Assembly (NCBI RefSeq): GCF_026230105.1
Contig: NC_079475.1
Location: forward strand, 34,222,086-34,286,085
Direction of reading: 5' to 3'
DNA: 64,000 nucleotides
From: Diorhabda sublineata
Lineage: Eukaryota; Arthropoda; Insecta; Coleoptera; Chrysomelidae
Below the pieces are notes generated by a model. That model had not been told where the DNA came from. It ran no database searches and saw only the letters and a list, made by a program, of their open reading frames with translations. Below are positions 47,645-58,866 of the stretch, one piece after another; the stretch's first letter is position 1, and each line of letters opens with the position of its first letter. The position numbers were made by a program, and so were the translations under genes.

Positions 47645-48825
47645 CGGCTTCCTGCCTCCATGTAATTTAAAAAAATTATAGACAATCTCCACATCAATTA
47701 GGGAAATAAAATTCAATCAATACGATTTAGACTTAGAACCGATTTAATTTTGTTCATTAGTCTTCATGATTTTCTGTACTTTTGCTACATGGAAATCAAA
47801 ATAGTATCTCACAAGATTTAGGTGTGTTGTATAAGAGGCACCATGTCAGCTACCTGACGACGTTAGATAAACTGACCTGAGCATTTTTCTAACATATCCA
47901 TCAGAAACTAGCAGTATGTTAATTTATTCGTCTCAAATCGATGTAAATGGCATTGTAGATACTTATATCCATTATTTTTCAATTGATATTTGTCTATAGT
48001 GGATACTGTTGAATTACCGTTATCAATTATATGACTTTATTCTTGACAATTTTTATCAACAGGAATGTAGGTACTTTTTATTTTCATAATTCAGTGGAGC
48101 AGAAAGATCACCAAATGTTTTTGATGTTATGGTTGAAAATATAATAAAAGGTATGTCATATGTTTATATTCAAAATAGAATAACACGCAATTTTTAATAA
48201 GTGATAGATACCTACCTCGGAACTGTCTCATTCTCACAATCACCTTTTATCCACAATTTGTGACTTACCATCCAAAAGTGATAAAGAAAACTTCATCATG
48301 CAAGTGATTAAATGAAAAATTACAATCTTAAATCATCTCATTAAACTTATGTAATAATTATATTCTCGTCAATAATAATGAACATTTTGTTATTTACTAC
48401 ATTCCTAGACTATTTAACACAAATTATCAAAACATTCTTTCCACGAATACTTTAAAATTAAAATTAAAAACTAAGAGAATTCTTTGGCATTCCATGAAGT
48501 TTTTGGTTTGAATCACAAATATCTTGTTTGAGTTGAGTTTATAATAGAAATTTCTATTTCATCATTATTCTCGCTTGTTGTTATCCGATTCATCAATTTT
48601 AAATTATACAGTGCTGGCCAAAGCTACGATAAGGAGGCTACTCACATTTCTACTAGTCAGATCACGTTATCACTATCTTGTGGTATCACAGTAGAAGAAA
48701 CAACGACAGATAAATTAAATATCATTATTCTTGTTGGTTGCCCTTTTTCATTTTAAACAAGAGTAACTGACTTAAATTTTGAGCCCGTGGTCATACCAAT
48801 TACAGCTCCCGTATATTATATTTCA
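47645..48825. other. AT-rich non-coding DNA
   Basis: Nothing recognised. Confidence 0.4.
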
Positions 48826-48829
48826 CTTT

Positions 48830-49305
48830 AGATACGGCTCTTCAGCTATTAATAGCAGATAATAGTGATAAAATAAATTCATCAGAGAGTAAGGAGAAAG
48901 ACCACAACGATACTGATCCGTCTTGTGAATCGGATAGTGACAGTAAGATTTCTTCTTTGATCCTTGTACGGACCATACTTTGCGGAAAAGATAAGCTCAA
49001 ACGATTATCGTTAAGCCCAAGGTCAACAAGACGAAAAGAACATGGACGTTAGACCTGAAGCTACAAGCCACAAGCATATATAAGAATGAATTAAATATCT
49101 TTGTGTTGCTTTCGTCATCCATTATGGATGATATGGTAAATCCATACCAATGCTGAAATTATAATAAAATCTGAATATTACAAGAATATATTTGCTACTC
49201 GGAGATCATCAATTGCTATTAAGATTAGAGCTTTTATTGGGATTCTCACGTTAACTGAAGTTATAGAGGTTAACCACTTGCTATCAAAGGAGATATTTGC
49301 TACTA
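48830..49305 (+). pseudogene. piggyBac-like transposase remnant, plus strand
   Basis: An acidic, serine-rich start (DTDPSCESDSDS, about 48918-48953) resembles the N-terminal region of piggyBac transposases. KSEYYKNIFATRRSSIAIKI then RAFIGILTLTEVIEVNHLLS (about 49168-49287) is the E-I-x-A-F-I-G-x-L-x-L-x-G-V-x-x-x-N-H core start of the family. The usual G in the L-x-G motif is changed to E. The DDD catalytic core beyond this point is not recognisable, and TTAA-flanked ends were not found. Confidence 0.6.
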
Positions 49306-49879
49306 CTTCAAACTAGCTCGCACGATTCTATTGCACAAATTTTGACGTAGTAGGTCCAGCTTAACTCTTGAGAACAAAGAAAGAAAAGCTGCTGGTTGCG
49401 TAATATCACAGACATTAGAAATATTTGTGTCATATGGCAGCCAGCAAAGGGAATTATGACAAAAGTAGTTGCTACAAGTGCATTATATACCAAAGACAAA
49501 CTTGATGAGACATACCAATGTCAAAAAGTTTTTCACCAAGATGTTAACTTTTCATTGATTCTATTTATAAATATATACTTTTTGATTTTTTATCAAAGCA
49601 TTTTGATTTATTTTGGATGGCATTTATAAAAAAATCTGATTATGTTATAAATGAGTGATTGAATTGATAATGAGATTACATGTTTGTTGATGAATTATTT
49701 TAATTCGAGTTCAGTCCCGTTATTTCGTGATACGTATTAACATGAAAAATTCAGATTATAATTATTTCTCTCTAGAATATATTTGAAGGCAAAAATTTAT
49801 TACAGTAGTTTAATAAATATTTAATTTATTAGAAAATATAAAACAGACGATTAAAAAAGTCAGAATGTGAAATTATACA

Positions 49880-50900
49880 ATGTGCTTTTAAAACTAATGA
49901 CAAAAAAATAAATCTTATGTAAATTCCGACAGTGTACCAAGCAGAATACTGCTGATTAATATGTTCAAACAATTGACTTATTGGAGTCAGATTATCAATT
50001 TTTCTCCTTTCTCCTCTGGCGAAAAATTCAGCAGCAGTTCCATCACTACTCCAAAAGTTAAACGTATGTAAATGATGACTTCTGAGGACACCTGTAAAAA
50101 ACACCAATAAACGTATTTATTTTAACATAATCTGCGGAAAGAGGATTCCGTTCGCATATATGCATCTTTTTTAGTTTCTGATTTGCCAATAATATCATCG
50201 GTTCAAAATAATTTCCAGCAATCCCAAATTGTGGTGGCAATTTTAGCAATTGATCAAACCAAGTTTGTTATAATATTTTCTTGTGCCGTTTTTAATTTCA
50301 GCCCATATGGTCTACGTTTTAGTCATTCCATTCCATTCTTACCAACCATTATTGTTACTCTACCAGCTGTATTGGCAACATTCAAAATTTCTAATTTGAC
50401 TATTCACTATCGGTATTTTCATTTACATGATTTGAAGGAGCTTCGTCAAAGTCACTATCCCAATCCACTGCTTCTTCACCACTAGAAATTTCCTCAAACC
50501 ATTTGAGACGCTGCTTTTCCGTTTTGGAATCCATATTCTATAAATAAAATCCATACGGAACGAAGACATATGGAAATAACAAAAGATAATACGTTAATGA
50601 TCGAGTGTTAGATTTAATCTAACTAAAATCAGCACCTCACTGCGGACAACGCTGAACTGAAAGACGCTGCGCGTACTCATGGTTAACACTGGACTTGAGA
50701 CACTTAATTGCGGTAGAGCCATATTGCAAAATTTTTGGAAGACATGTTAAATTTTTGCTAACAACGCCACCGCTCCATGTTTATTGTAAAATGATATAAC
50801 AGAAATGAATATATTATTACTTCATTAAACTACTAAACAGCGTAGTCGGAACGACGATGTTTAACAATAAGCGTTGAAAAATGATATTTGTGTTTTAGGG
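49880..50900 (-). mobile_element. piggyBac-like element remnant, minus strand, with 5' end and TTAA
   Basis: The 5' end is at 50900: read on the minus strand it begins CCCTAAAACAC, flanked by TTAA (50901-50904), the piggyBac target. The transposase start lies about 370 bases inside. No CCC/GGG end with TTAA was found on the left, so the element is truncated or its 3' end is eroded. Confidence 0.65.
49930..50534 (-). pseudogene. piggyBac-like transposase pseudogene
   Basis: From ATG at 50534-50532 the minus strand reads MDSKTEKQRLKWFEEISSGE then EAVDWDSDFDEAPSN, an acidic N terminus, stopping at 50400-50402. Further along come VKINTFIGVFY (about 50121-50089), a one-step frame change, GVLRSHHLHTFNFWSSDGTA then AEFFARGERRKIDNLTPISQ-like sequence (about 50091-49975), and a QLFEHINQQYSAWYTVGIYI block (about 49970-49910). 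This is the piggyBac order: I-x-A-F-I-G, L-R-S-x-H, W-x-x-D-G-T, R-x-K-x-D-x-x-x-P-I, then the segment before the first catalytic aspartate. About 30 residues are lost between the D-G-T and E-R-R-K blocks. It ends before the catalytic triad. Confidence 0.75.
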
Positions 50901-50904
50901 TTAA

Positions 50905-51711
50905 AATGCTCACTGGTTTTGTAGTGCAATATATTATTGGATCCATCCCTGTATTGTAATCATTTTATGTAATTTATATGAAAATCATGTATTTAAACAT
51001 CCTCTTTGTTTCGTAGTCTCTTTGATCTGTTAATGAAACATCCAACTAATACATATTCAAAGCTCATGAAAAATTCAATTACAAAAAAAGATTCACAAAT
51101 TTTGATATACGATGACTTAACATCAAATGTACTTTGATTACCAAAAGCTTTGTGTAATAATAATAACAATAATACATAGATTAACAATTTAAACAGGTCG
51201 TATTTCCTTTTGTTTCGAATGCTAAATGATTTTTTATTGAGGTCGATAAATCAGGGGGTTTAGAAAAAAAATGGGGTCAGGAAAAATTTTTCAAAGGAAT
51301 ACTAAAGCAGAGAGATATTCCTTTGTACTGAAAATATGATTTACGTATAATGACTTCTAGCATTTCCATGTTCATAACGACTATCAAAGAGAAAATATAT
51401 TTTCTTATATTCTTTGGTGAACAGTATTTCTCATAACATAGAATAGAAACGTGTCAAGTTATTGATCCATATTTAATAAGAAAAATTTTGTGTCCTTATG
51501 CTAGTTACTTGTGTAATTTTCACAGTGATTCCAATCAAGAAAAACTGAAGATTTGATTTCGTACTTCAAAATTTCGCAATATTGTATATATCTACATCCT
51601 TGAATGTTTAAAACAATCATACTTACTACTAGTCGTCATCCTTTTGAAGGCAAATAATGTTAATTTTCCTTTTCTATGCGTAAAAGTATGTTCACTTTCA
51701 ACTTAACTGAT
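50905..51711. other. AT-rich spacer
   Basis: Nothing recognised. Confidence 0.4.
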
Positions 51712-51714
51712 TAA

Positions 51715-52228
51715 GGCCGCTTGACATGGTGCACGCAATTTCATGCAGGGTCAAAACATTGCATACATGAATATTGCACGCTGCTTGATATTCTGCAACT
51801 CTCTTTCATTGCTTTATGGCTTCCACTAACATAATTTCCAATAGTAAAAGCAAACTAAATAAGTGACGAAGTGAATAAGTCATCAGTGAATCGCTGTCAA
51901 CAATTATACTGCTGCTGTGTTATTTTTGGAGCCTGATAGACAGGTTGGTTGTTAAACCAAAAGATTTCTCACTAAAATTGCAACTTGCACACAATAAAAA
52001 TGATAGCAAACCGATAATATTGCAAGTGTGAGGTCTTGCATAAATTATTCATCAGCTCAACTTCATCTGCGTATGCTTTTGATCAAGAAATATTGCGCCT
52101 TGCATTACACGTTGTATTGCATCATGTCCAGCGGCATTTAGCTAAACTTCATCTGCGTATGCTTTTGATCAAGAAATAATACGTCTTGTATTGCTTTGCA
52201 TGTTGTCTTGCATCATGTCAAGCGGTCT
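51715..52228 (+). mobile_element. PIF/Harbinger-derived non-autonomous element, copy A
   Basis: The left end aggccgcttgacatggtgca and the right end catcatgtcaagcggtct are inverted repeats of about 18 bases. The flanks are TTA on the left and TAA or TTA on the right, depending on where the last base is placed, consistent with the TWA targets of PIF/Harbinger. Subterminal zones are full of TTGCAT and ATGCAA words. The interior shares the tract around aatcgctgtcaacaatta with copies B and D. No usable open frame is present. Confidence 0.75.
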
Positions 52229-52230
52229 TA
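52055..52230 (+). repeat. Tandem duplication of the 3' end of copy A
   Basis: Two units, 52055-52140 and 52141-52230, share cttcatctgcgtatgctttt followed by gatcaagaaat and the terminal TGTCxAGCGG block. The element therefore has two successive right termini. Confidence 0.85.
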
Positions 52231-52234
52231 ACTA

Positions 52235-53145
52235 TATTATTCAATATGCTTCAGATTAAGTTACATTCTATATCATAATTACAAATATTTGATTTTCAAT
52301 ATGAAAGTGGATACCTTTGATTTCATAACGCAAAGGACATAAAACTTGATCGTATAATTTCTATCATAGTTATAAGAAGAGAGAATTAATGTATACATAG
52401 AATATGTTATAGTGTAATTGATTGCATACCGTTTTGAAATATTCAAATTTGATACTCCAATTAGATAGTTAGATATTCATCAATTGTTGGAATTTGGGTC
52501 TTTGTGTGTAATAATTGATGTTTTAGTTCTCCAATTTACAATTGCAAAAGTTCATAAGCTGCATCGTTATTATTAGTCATATCATAAATTTTATTATAAT
52601 AATGAAATGTTTTCAATAAATTGGAAAATAAGCTATAGACAACAAGGTCAATATTATAGTCTTATAATTAACATTCATGACAACCTGATTAATGCATCGA
52701 GAAGCATTTACGCACATCCGCGATTTGTTTTATCTTGATTGAATAGGAATTGAAATTAATGACAATCATAATGGGAAATAAGATGGACTCCAGAAAATGA
52801 TTTTAATTTCTTATAGGAAAATGTGAGGATAGTTAGCCCAACTTAGAAATTATATTTAAATAATTTTATCCACAGATATAGAATTGTCGTTTATTCAAGA
52901 ATAAATCTTATAGAACTTACAAATTATGCACAAATAAAATTATTCCACCAACTCCAGCACACTGTTGAGATGACAACTTAGAAAAGGTATTTTAGCAAAA
53001 AAGTCATTTCGTTTTGCACATAAAAACACTACATTTGTCACCAAAATCAACAAACGAGCATTTGAAACAACCTACAACGTCAGGTTTTATGATGTCATTG
53101 CTCTTGAATCCTCATCCAAAGTTGGAAGCTTAGTTGGTTTTTCAT
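52235..53145. other. AT-rich spacer
   Basis: Nothing recognised. Confidence 0.4.
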
Positions 53146-53149
53146 TCGA

Positions 53150-53693
53150 ACATTTTTGATTTCATCAATGCTGTTATTTTATTTCCAACGGACTTTCTCT
53201 GATTTTTTGCGGCCTATTCCGAGTGCGTTCAGGCGTTCTACCTAACCGATTTGCTTAATTTTTTTCTCAATGAAAGGTATTGATGCACAGATCAGCCATC
53301 AACCATCGGATTTCATCTAATTTTCACCATTCTCAAGTTATACTCAAATGCGATTTCCCCTTGTACTTATGGGAGTTTTTCACATACACACGTTCTATCC
53401 TCAATATCTCAGGTTCTATTCAAGATAGAGACTTCGTTTTGGTTTAAGAACACTCGCTGAAACACCCCCTTTCTTTTGAGTTTTGACCACTTGAGGTTGA
53501 GTTGTAGAGGAGCTAGGCGCGGACATTCAATGTGGAATTATGGATTTTTGTAGGTTTTTGGCGATTTTTCTACATTCAAAGATCTATATCTCAGGTTCTA
53601 ATATAGCTACAGAGTTCGTTCTTTTCTATTATAATGATTTCTGATACTTATTTAATGGATTCGATGCGAGCGAAGCCGCGGGTAAAAGCTAGT
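53150..53693 (+). mobile_element. Helitron-like 3' end
   Basis: The segment ends gcgagcgaagccgcgggtaa then aagCTAGT, followed by T. CTAGT fits the CTRRT terminus of Helitrons, which insert between A and T, and the GC-rich cgaagccgcgg motif just inside is common at the ends of non-autonomous insect Helitrons. The tract atctcaggttcta(t/a) occurs twice (about 53408 and 53590), as does a tacattcaaagatc-like block, suggesting internal duplication. The 5' terminus (TC) was not located, so the left boundary is a guess based on the change in composition. Confidence 0.5.
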
Positions 53694-53695
53694 TT

Positions 53696-54545
53696 GTCTT
53701 TATTTTCAATTTTCATCTGGGTGATTAATATTTCTACCAGGTTGCTTGCTTTTTCGTCGTCAGTACAAGCAATCGGAACAAGTGTGATGATATCTAGTGT
53801 ATTTTCAGTGGTACATTTCATTGAACTAGTTTCGTTTGTTTCTAAGGCGCAGGTTAGTTGGATTTTTGGTATAATTTCACTCACAGATCTTCAACAATAG
53901 CAAGGTTGTTGATTTTCATCAGCTGAAACTTCAGAATTACTTTTAGAACTACCAGCAGTATTCAATGTTTTAAACGAAAAAGTGGCGGTCATTAAAATTC
54001 AAAATTTTTTTTGAAATTAAATCAATAATCAGAGTATTTTTTTTAGAAAACCAGTATTACCAGCTATTATTTGGATGATGTTGTACATAGATCAAATCCA
54101 ATTTTTTCAAAAATCAATCATCAAGTTTATTTATTACATAGCTCAATACCAGACTATAAAGGGAGTCTCACGACGAGTTGAAACTATCTGTATATAGCAA
54201 AATACTTATAGTAAAATCATGAAAATTTCTACGTTCCTACATTTAATATATGGATAACGGTGAGGTTTAAGTATAGGAAAGTATACATGAATTTGCCTTA
54301 TGTTTTACACCTGAATGCATTAAAATAGAAAAAAAGGGGTGGTTCTATTTGAAAAAATGAGAATTTTGATATGTTTGATATTGATAATACCCACCTAGTA
54401 TAAATAAAAAATTTTTCAACATAGATTCAAATACGTCTAATCTTGCTAAAAGCAACCGAACAGAAATCATTTTCATATCTTCAAGGGTATGCACTTTTCG
54501 GAAATTATACAAAAATTTCACGTAGATTTCAAAAATGTATCAATA
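53696..54545. other. AT-rich spacer
   Basis: Opposing frames at 53634-53900 are shadows of each other and partly overlap the Helitron-like end. Nothing else recognised. Confidence 0.35.
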
Positions 54546-54546
54546 T

Positions 54547-54752
54547 ACAGGGTGTTAAAAATAACAGAGTTACAGTAGACTTCCGGTAGAACCGGAAGTT
54601 GGCCATCTCTGAAAATACTTCAGTTATAAAGACCGTATATGAAAACCCAAACGTAGGATTTTTCATGATTTTGCGTACTATGAGTATTTTGACATAAACA
54701 TATGGTTTTAACTCATTACACATATACTAACGGAACCCTTTCTGTACCCTGT
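54547..54752. repeat. Short interspersed repeat with ACAGGG termini and internal hairpin
   Basis: acagggtgttaaaa on the left and gtaccctgt on the right are weak inverted ends. The interior has the perfect hairpin acttccggt-aga-accggaagt (54579-54599) and a tail aacccaaacgtaggattttt. I recall similar sequences repeated in many insect genomes; the class (MITE or LINE/SINE tail) is not decided here. Confidence 0.45.
54579..54599. repeat. Perfect 9 bp hairpin
   Basis: acttccggt, loop aga, accggaagt. Each arm carries an ACTTCCGG core (CCGGAAGT on the opposite strand), the Ets-factor consensus; whether that matters is unknown. Confidence 0.9.
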
Positions 54753-54754
54753 CC

Positions 54755-57700
54755 TATTTTCGATTCAAAACAAAGGAACATAAAATCTTTATCTGAGAGC
54801 TAGGGGAACGTAAATAAACAAATTCACAGACAACTCGAATACCCTTCAAACTCACTTTTCGAAACTCACAACAAACATTCAGGACTGTGGACAGTTGTCT
54901 TTTCAAATATTTTATATTTATTTGGTCTTTGATGACCACAATTATGAAAAATACGATTTCTTCCGAAAATTGGAGAAGATTGGACTTCGTTATGATAATT
55001 CAACATTTGTACTTAATAATGAATGATATCTTTTACATACTTAATAATAATTGATAATATCTCAAAACAGCACATTTTCTTCAAAAAACATTTTTATTGA
55101 GCTTTCAATTCTTATAAATGTAACTGGAGAAAGTTTCCTACAAAGGAAAGTCATTTTCATTATCGCGCCCAAAACTGACGGTAGAATTTTGATTTCGATT
55201 TTTCATTTATTCCTGATACGAAAGTTAGTATGGAAATGAGTTCGTTTTTTCGTGGTGTACTGTTGAGATCCAACTATCTGAAATCGTCTTCAAAATTGTT
55301 TTTGTAGAACTGCACTTGAATGCTCTATTTCCGCAGCTAAGCCACATCGTTATTGATATCATCGGTGTTGAAATGAAGAGTGATTCACTAGTTTTGGTAA
55401 CGACGAATTAATTTTTCTGTCTACAGTTAGCTGTAGAATTCATCCATCGTTGCATGTGATAACTAAGTAAGACATCTGGCTTTTTTTGCTCTTTCTTTGA
55501 TGCTGTCTGTCCGTCGACTTTGATATATTTATGGCTGATCAAGAAATATTTGTGGAGTTTTAAAATTGCTTTATAGAAGCCATCGATACCGTATTCATGT
55601 ATTCCATTTTCATCCAATATTTTATAGTATTTACCATGGATTGTGTAAGTTAAAGTCTGGAGCTTCCGAAGATAGAAACTCTGTAAGTTTGTTAGGTTGG
55701 GTAGTAACTGGAGTCACTTTTTTTAAGCTCTACCTAATAAAACTCTCATAAACAGCACTTTATTTTAGAAAATAGTATTTAGAGAATGCATGTCGTTCTA
55801 ACTTGATATATTTGAAACGACAATGAAAAAAGTCAATAAGAAACACAATTTAATGAAACTTGATCTCATGGCCCTCTAGCTCCAGTACAAAAAGTAATTA
55901 CGCTATTAAAAGAATAAACAGAATTCTAAATTCTCCAATTTAAAAGGTTGTTTATTAGAAAACTTGACATAAGTCAAACTTTCCTTACCTAGAATTATCG
56001 TTTGTTTACACTCTAATTGGCAGGATAGAAATTAAAATTGCATACTCACTTTCTTAATCACGTTCAATAAAATTATTTGTAAATATTTGTTCTGCTTAAT
56101 TATATTGAATATCAAACATTTTTCACACCAATCAAATTTATACAGACTATCGGTTTCTCTGGATGTGGACGGTGAGTGAACGTTATTTTTCGATTGGTTA
56201 ATTTGCATATACCGTAAAAAGTTTTTGAATGCTTCGTATTTAAGTAACTTCTGTAATTGTAAATTGATAACTACATCTACAATATAATGTGAAGTTTCGA
56301 ATCATCTGACTCAGAAATATGTTTACAAAGATATTGTAATAGTCCTTGAACACCGAACCTTTATCACCAATATCACTTTTGACCATTATCATCACTGTAC
56401 CTGGTTTTTTGGACATATCATATTTTTGCTGCTTGTTTTGAACTTTTTTTTGATTTTACGATAAATGTTAACTATTAACTATGATAGAAGAACTTATAGA
56501 AGAAAAACATAGCTTGAAAAACTCAAGAGACGGATGAAATGATTCGATATACAACAAAATTATTGTTGGCCGAAAAAACCTTTTTTATTGCTAAGGTGAA
56601 ATAGTACATATCAAAAAAGAAGAAATGGAGAATAATGAGATTTGGTTGCTATTTTCTTATCGCGTATAGGCACTAGAGAGTGTGAATTTTGCAATCAGTT
56701 GATATTATCATCGTCCATGAAAGTATAACCAAAACATTAAAATTTTCATTATATTACAACTTCTTTTTCATAAAATCAATTAATCCCAATTTGTATATGA
56801 TCACACCATTTTTCAGTTTGTTATATTGGAACTTCTATGATTTTGTGGCCAGATACTTTAGGATATATTTTTCAACGTCCCTGTGTTTGTTTCTCTTGTT
56901 TCGCCAACGAAATTTTACCGAAACAAATGACAGTCTGATGGTACAATATCAAGGCTATGTTGTGGGTGCAATAAATTTCCCTAGCCAAATTTAGTCAATA
57001 CTTACCATTGTCTTAGTATGAGACAAGATCCGTTTTATTGACCAACTACAGGGTTTGCTTTTGTAATCTGGTTAATTATTGGCAATATAGTACTAAATCA
57101 ACTATTGAATTAAGCTTCAGAATGTTATAGTATATAATTTCCTTCCATTCGCACCACATAAACAGGATAATTATTATCGCTGGCTTATAAATTTGTTCTC
57201 ACTACACCATGCTTCTCTTGAGAAATGGCCACATTTCAATGAGTTTGACAAAGTATAGCAGATTTCGTCATAGTTTATTGAATTTTGTGCAGTCAATGAA
57301 TTAATATATACAGTTTTTTTAACTGATCATAAACTCTTTAGTGATAGTGTGCAATCAAAAAATAGCACCGACTTCTGCAGTGAGAGGCTGCCCGGAGTGA
57401 AATAAATCTTCCACAATCAAATTTCCACCAAGGAAACGTTGGAGATAGTTATGCACAAGCCATTAACCACAACCTCTTCACTCTAAACAGCAAACAACCA
57501 ATTTCCTAAGTATTTGTGTTGAGCTAGAGCCTTTTTGAGGGTAAACACCCTTATTTAAAACAACTTTTTGTTTATTGTCCTGCGAATTTTCTTCCTACAA
57601 GATTTAATATCATGAGATGCGCGATTTTTCTATCTGTAACTGAAGAGATGCTTTTTCATATAAACTGTTAGCTTTTGTACTGGTAACTTGCTTATAACTA

Positions 57701-57796
57701 TATCGTTTGTATCACTGATTTCCAGTCCCACCACTTGACGAACAATTACTAATAATTATTTGAAGTAAAAGAATTATTTCGGTCAGGCCTCTTACC
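54755..57796. other. AT-rich non-coding DNA, 3 kb
   Basis: A 69-codon minus frame (55408-55617) is hydrophilic and could be a small relic, but it resembles nothing that I can name. A hydrophobic 101-codon plus frame at 56689-56994 is probably chance. Confidence 0.35.
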
Positions 57797-57799
57797 TAT

Positions 57800-58863
57800 A
57801 GGTCGCTTCACATGATGCCATACAACGTGCAATGCAATGCAAGATGGAAATTCCCGCACTTGCAACATTATAGATTTGAGACCGCTTCACATGAGGCAAT
57901 ACAACGTGCAAACAATTGCATGCAATTTCTGGGAAAAGCAAAATATTGCATAGGCGAATATTGCACGCTATTCAACATTAAGCAAGTCTCTTACTACTGC
58001 ATCTTAGTTGCTACTAATCAAAATTCCATAAGAAGAAAAGAACAATTTCTTAATCTCAAATTTTATTTCATATTTTTATACGCTGCTGCCTTGCTTTTGG
58101 AGTATGATGGGCAGAAAAGAGCACCTAGAAGATGGTGGACAAAGCTCTGGCCAGATAGGATGAGGAAGACATAAATTTATCTATAGAATTCAATCAGCTG
58201 AACTTCATCAACTTCATACTTTTCATCGAGAAATATTGCGTCTTGCATTGCAATTGCACGTTGTCTTGCATCATCTCAAGCAACCTTTAGTGCCATTTTT
58301 ATTGCGTGCAAGCTGCAATTCTGTTCATTACGCTCCAAAAGCGAAGTAGCAGCAGATATAATTATTGACAGCGAATCACTGACCACTTTTCTCTTGTTGT
58401 GTCACTTAGCTCTGTTATTTTTAAACCGGCCGCAGAATATTAGATAAAATTTGACGTCCAAAATTCCATAAGTAAATATAGACAATTTTCAAACCTTAAA
58501 GTTTATTCAATATTTTGTGATCGGTTAAAAAATGAGAATAACAATACTAGGTATAGTGGATAAGAAAAATTGCATCAACTGCTTTGCTTTTTCAATCTTA
58601 TTGACAGAAAAGAGCATCTAGGCGATGGTGGAACAAGCTCTGGAATTAGATGAGAATACATACAAAAATTATTTGACAATGGATGAAGAAATATTTGAAA
58701 AACTCGTAATGAAAATAAAACATAAAGATAACTAAGAAATCATTGATGAGAGACATAATATCAGCAGATTAAAAACACATTTCACTCTAGAGAAAATTGC
58801 AACTTGACATAATAAAAATAGCACTAAACTGATAATGTTGCATTGCATTATGTGAAACGGTCT
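57800..58863 (+). mobile_element. PIF/Harbinger-derived composite element, copy B (1064 bp)
   Basis: The outer ends aggtcgcttcacatgatgc and gcattatgtgaaacggtct are inverted and flanked by TAT on both sides (57797-57799 and 58864-58866). A second left-type end starts at 57879 (agaccgcttcacatgaggc), and a right-type end occurs internally at about 58240-58286 (cttgcatcatctcaagcaac). The stretch 58290-58430 is the reverse complement of an interior segment. The composite therefore contains inverted and repeated pieces of the same family. It also keeps fragments of a transposase gene. Confidence 0.7.
58070..58800 (+). pseudogene. HARBI1-like (PIF/Harbinger) transposase N-terminal remnants
   Basis: AAALLLEYDGQKRAPRRWWT then KLWPDRMRKT (58087-58173) resembles the basic R-R-W-W N-terminal motif of Harbinger transposases. 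After the inverted section, ELDENTYKNYLTMDEEIFEK then LVMKIKHK (58643-58726) is the M-D-E-x-x-F-x-x-L segment before the catalytic domain. In another frame, FTLEKIAT (58780-58803) is the decayed L-A-V-T-L-R-x-L-A-T motif. The DDE core is absent; the 120-codon frame 57812-58174 runs from TIR sequence into the first block and is an accidental fusion. Confidence 0.6.
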
Positions 58864-58866
58864 TAT

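Noticed and set aside
53634..53900. Complementary 88- and 78-codon frames on both strands
   Set aside because: Mirror frames over the same bases; overlap with the Helitron-like end makes either unlikely to be a gene.
56689..56994. 101-codon hydrophobic plus frame
   Set aside because: Phe/Leu/Ile/Tyr-rich, as expected from T-rich DNA; looks like chance.
57812..58174. 120-codon frame considered as a new protein
   Set aside because: Its first part is TIR and subterminal repeat sequence; only the last 30 residues are transposase-like, so the frame is accidental.
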